22,200 bases of DNA from JBBRWV01 sp038248985. Lineage in GTDB: Bacteria; Planctomycetota; Phycisphaerae; WQYP01. The notes beneath the pieces are model-generated. The model did not search any database. It saw nothing but the letters and a program-made list of their open reading frames with translations, and had not been told where the DNA came from. Positions 22,095 to 22,200 of the stretch are shown one piece after another. Both the position numbers and the translations under genes were made by a program. Numbering within the stretch: the first letter of the stretch is position 1; each line of letters begins with the position of its first letter. The DNA lies in assembly GCA_038248985.1 (NCBI GenBank), contig JBBRWV010000057.1, positions 1-22,200 on the forward strand, read 5' to 3'.

Positions 22095-22200
22095 TCTCCC
22101 CCCCCCGACCCAAAACCCCTCCCCCCCACCCCACCCCCCCAGACCCAGTCAGCCCCGATAATTACCGGGCCAAGCGTACGGAAAGCACCCCCCCCCCCAC

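Larger units (their letters stand above)
21463..22200. other. Gene-free, C-rich low-complexity right edge
   Basis: I find no credible coding sequence in these 740 bases. Beyond the sites listed above, the stretch has many poly-C runs of 7-11 bases, including 21845-21855, 21881-21889 and 22188-22198, between pyrimidine-rich segments. Open frames on the minus strand here come from the low stop-codon content of G-rich DNA and show no conserved motifs. Confidence 0.6.

Noticed and set aside
21692..22129. Two Gly-rich minus-strand open frames partly alike in sequence
   Set aside because: Their similarity comes from the two copies of the non-coding repeat. They have no ribosome-binding sites, differ in frame length and run through poly-G.

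Overview
The window looks like chromosomal DNA from a planctomycete, probably of the Phycisphaerae type. It is GC-rich. It encodes a large repeat protein with a LEPR-XLL-like N-terminus (ALLESLESRTLLA), a DUF3467 protein, a PEGA lipoprotein, and a GH36/GH38 carbohydrate locus run by a GntR-LacI type regulator. I see no phage genes, intact insertion sequence, CRISPR array or rRNA. One tRNA gene is present.

Layout. (1) 1-629, minus: a DUF3467 gene running off the left edge. (2) 984-8766: a carbohydrate locus with a GH36 alpha-galactosidase-type enzyme (+), a right-handed beta-helix protein (-), a GH38 alpha-mannosidase-type enzyme (+) and a GntR/LacI-type regulator (+). None of the enzymes has a visible signal peptide and no transporter is present. 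The same 10-bp sequence containing the palindrome AGTATACT lies upstream of both the GH38 gene and the regulator, suggesting a local autoregulated circuit. (3) 8816-14216: a PEGA lipoprotein that may be translated from a leaderless mRNA, then a housekeeping block of PgpH/YqfF-type 7TM-HD phosphodiesterase, ybeY and a CorC/HlyC-type CBS membrane protein. A solitary DUF104 (AF2212-like) antitoxin gene lies on the opposite strand inside this block. (4) 14257-15823, minus: a glutamate dehydrogenase with a tRNA-Ile(GAU) upstream. (5) 16070-19422: a LEPR-XLL-like protein with six repeats of about 100 residues, convergent with a CPBP membrane protease. (6) 19447-19694: a compact unit of candidate promoter, strong RBS, a 20-residue lysine-rich miniprotein and a strong intrinsic terminator. 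(7) 19817-21462: a small membrane protein, a truncated and frameshifted C-terminal remnant of truD, and a secreted metallophosphoesterase. (8) 21463-22200: no gene. This stretch is C-rich with long poly-C tracts, hairpins and two diverged copies of an element of about 115 bp.

Strand composition is striking. The + strand is G-rich from about 1 to 5000, C-rich from about 7700 to 19640 whatever the gene orientation, and G-rich again from about 19700 to 20430. The right-hand switch falls at the intrinsic terminator and next to the truD remnant, which hints at a rearrangement boundary. The best leads are the palindrome shared by the two glycan-locus promoters, the miniprotein unit, the truD remnant at the skew switch, the orphan antitoxin inside the pgpH-ybeY block, and the repeat-rich right edge. 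I did not find a convincing new multi-gene defence or mobile system.
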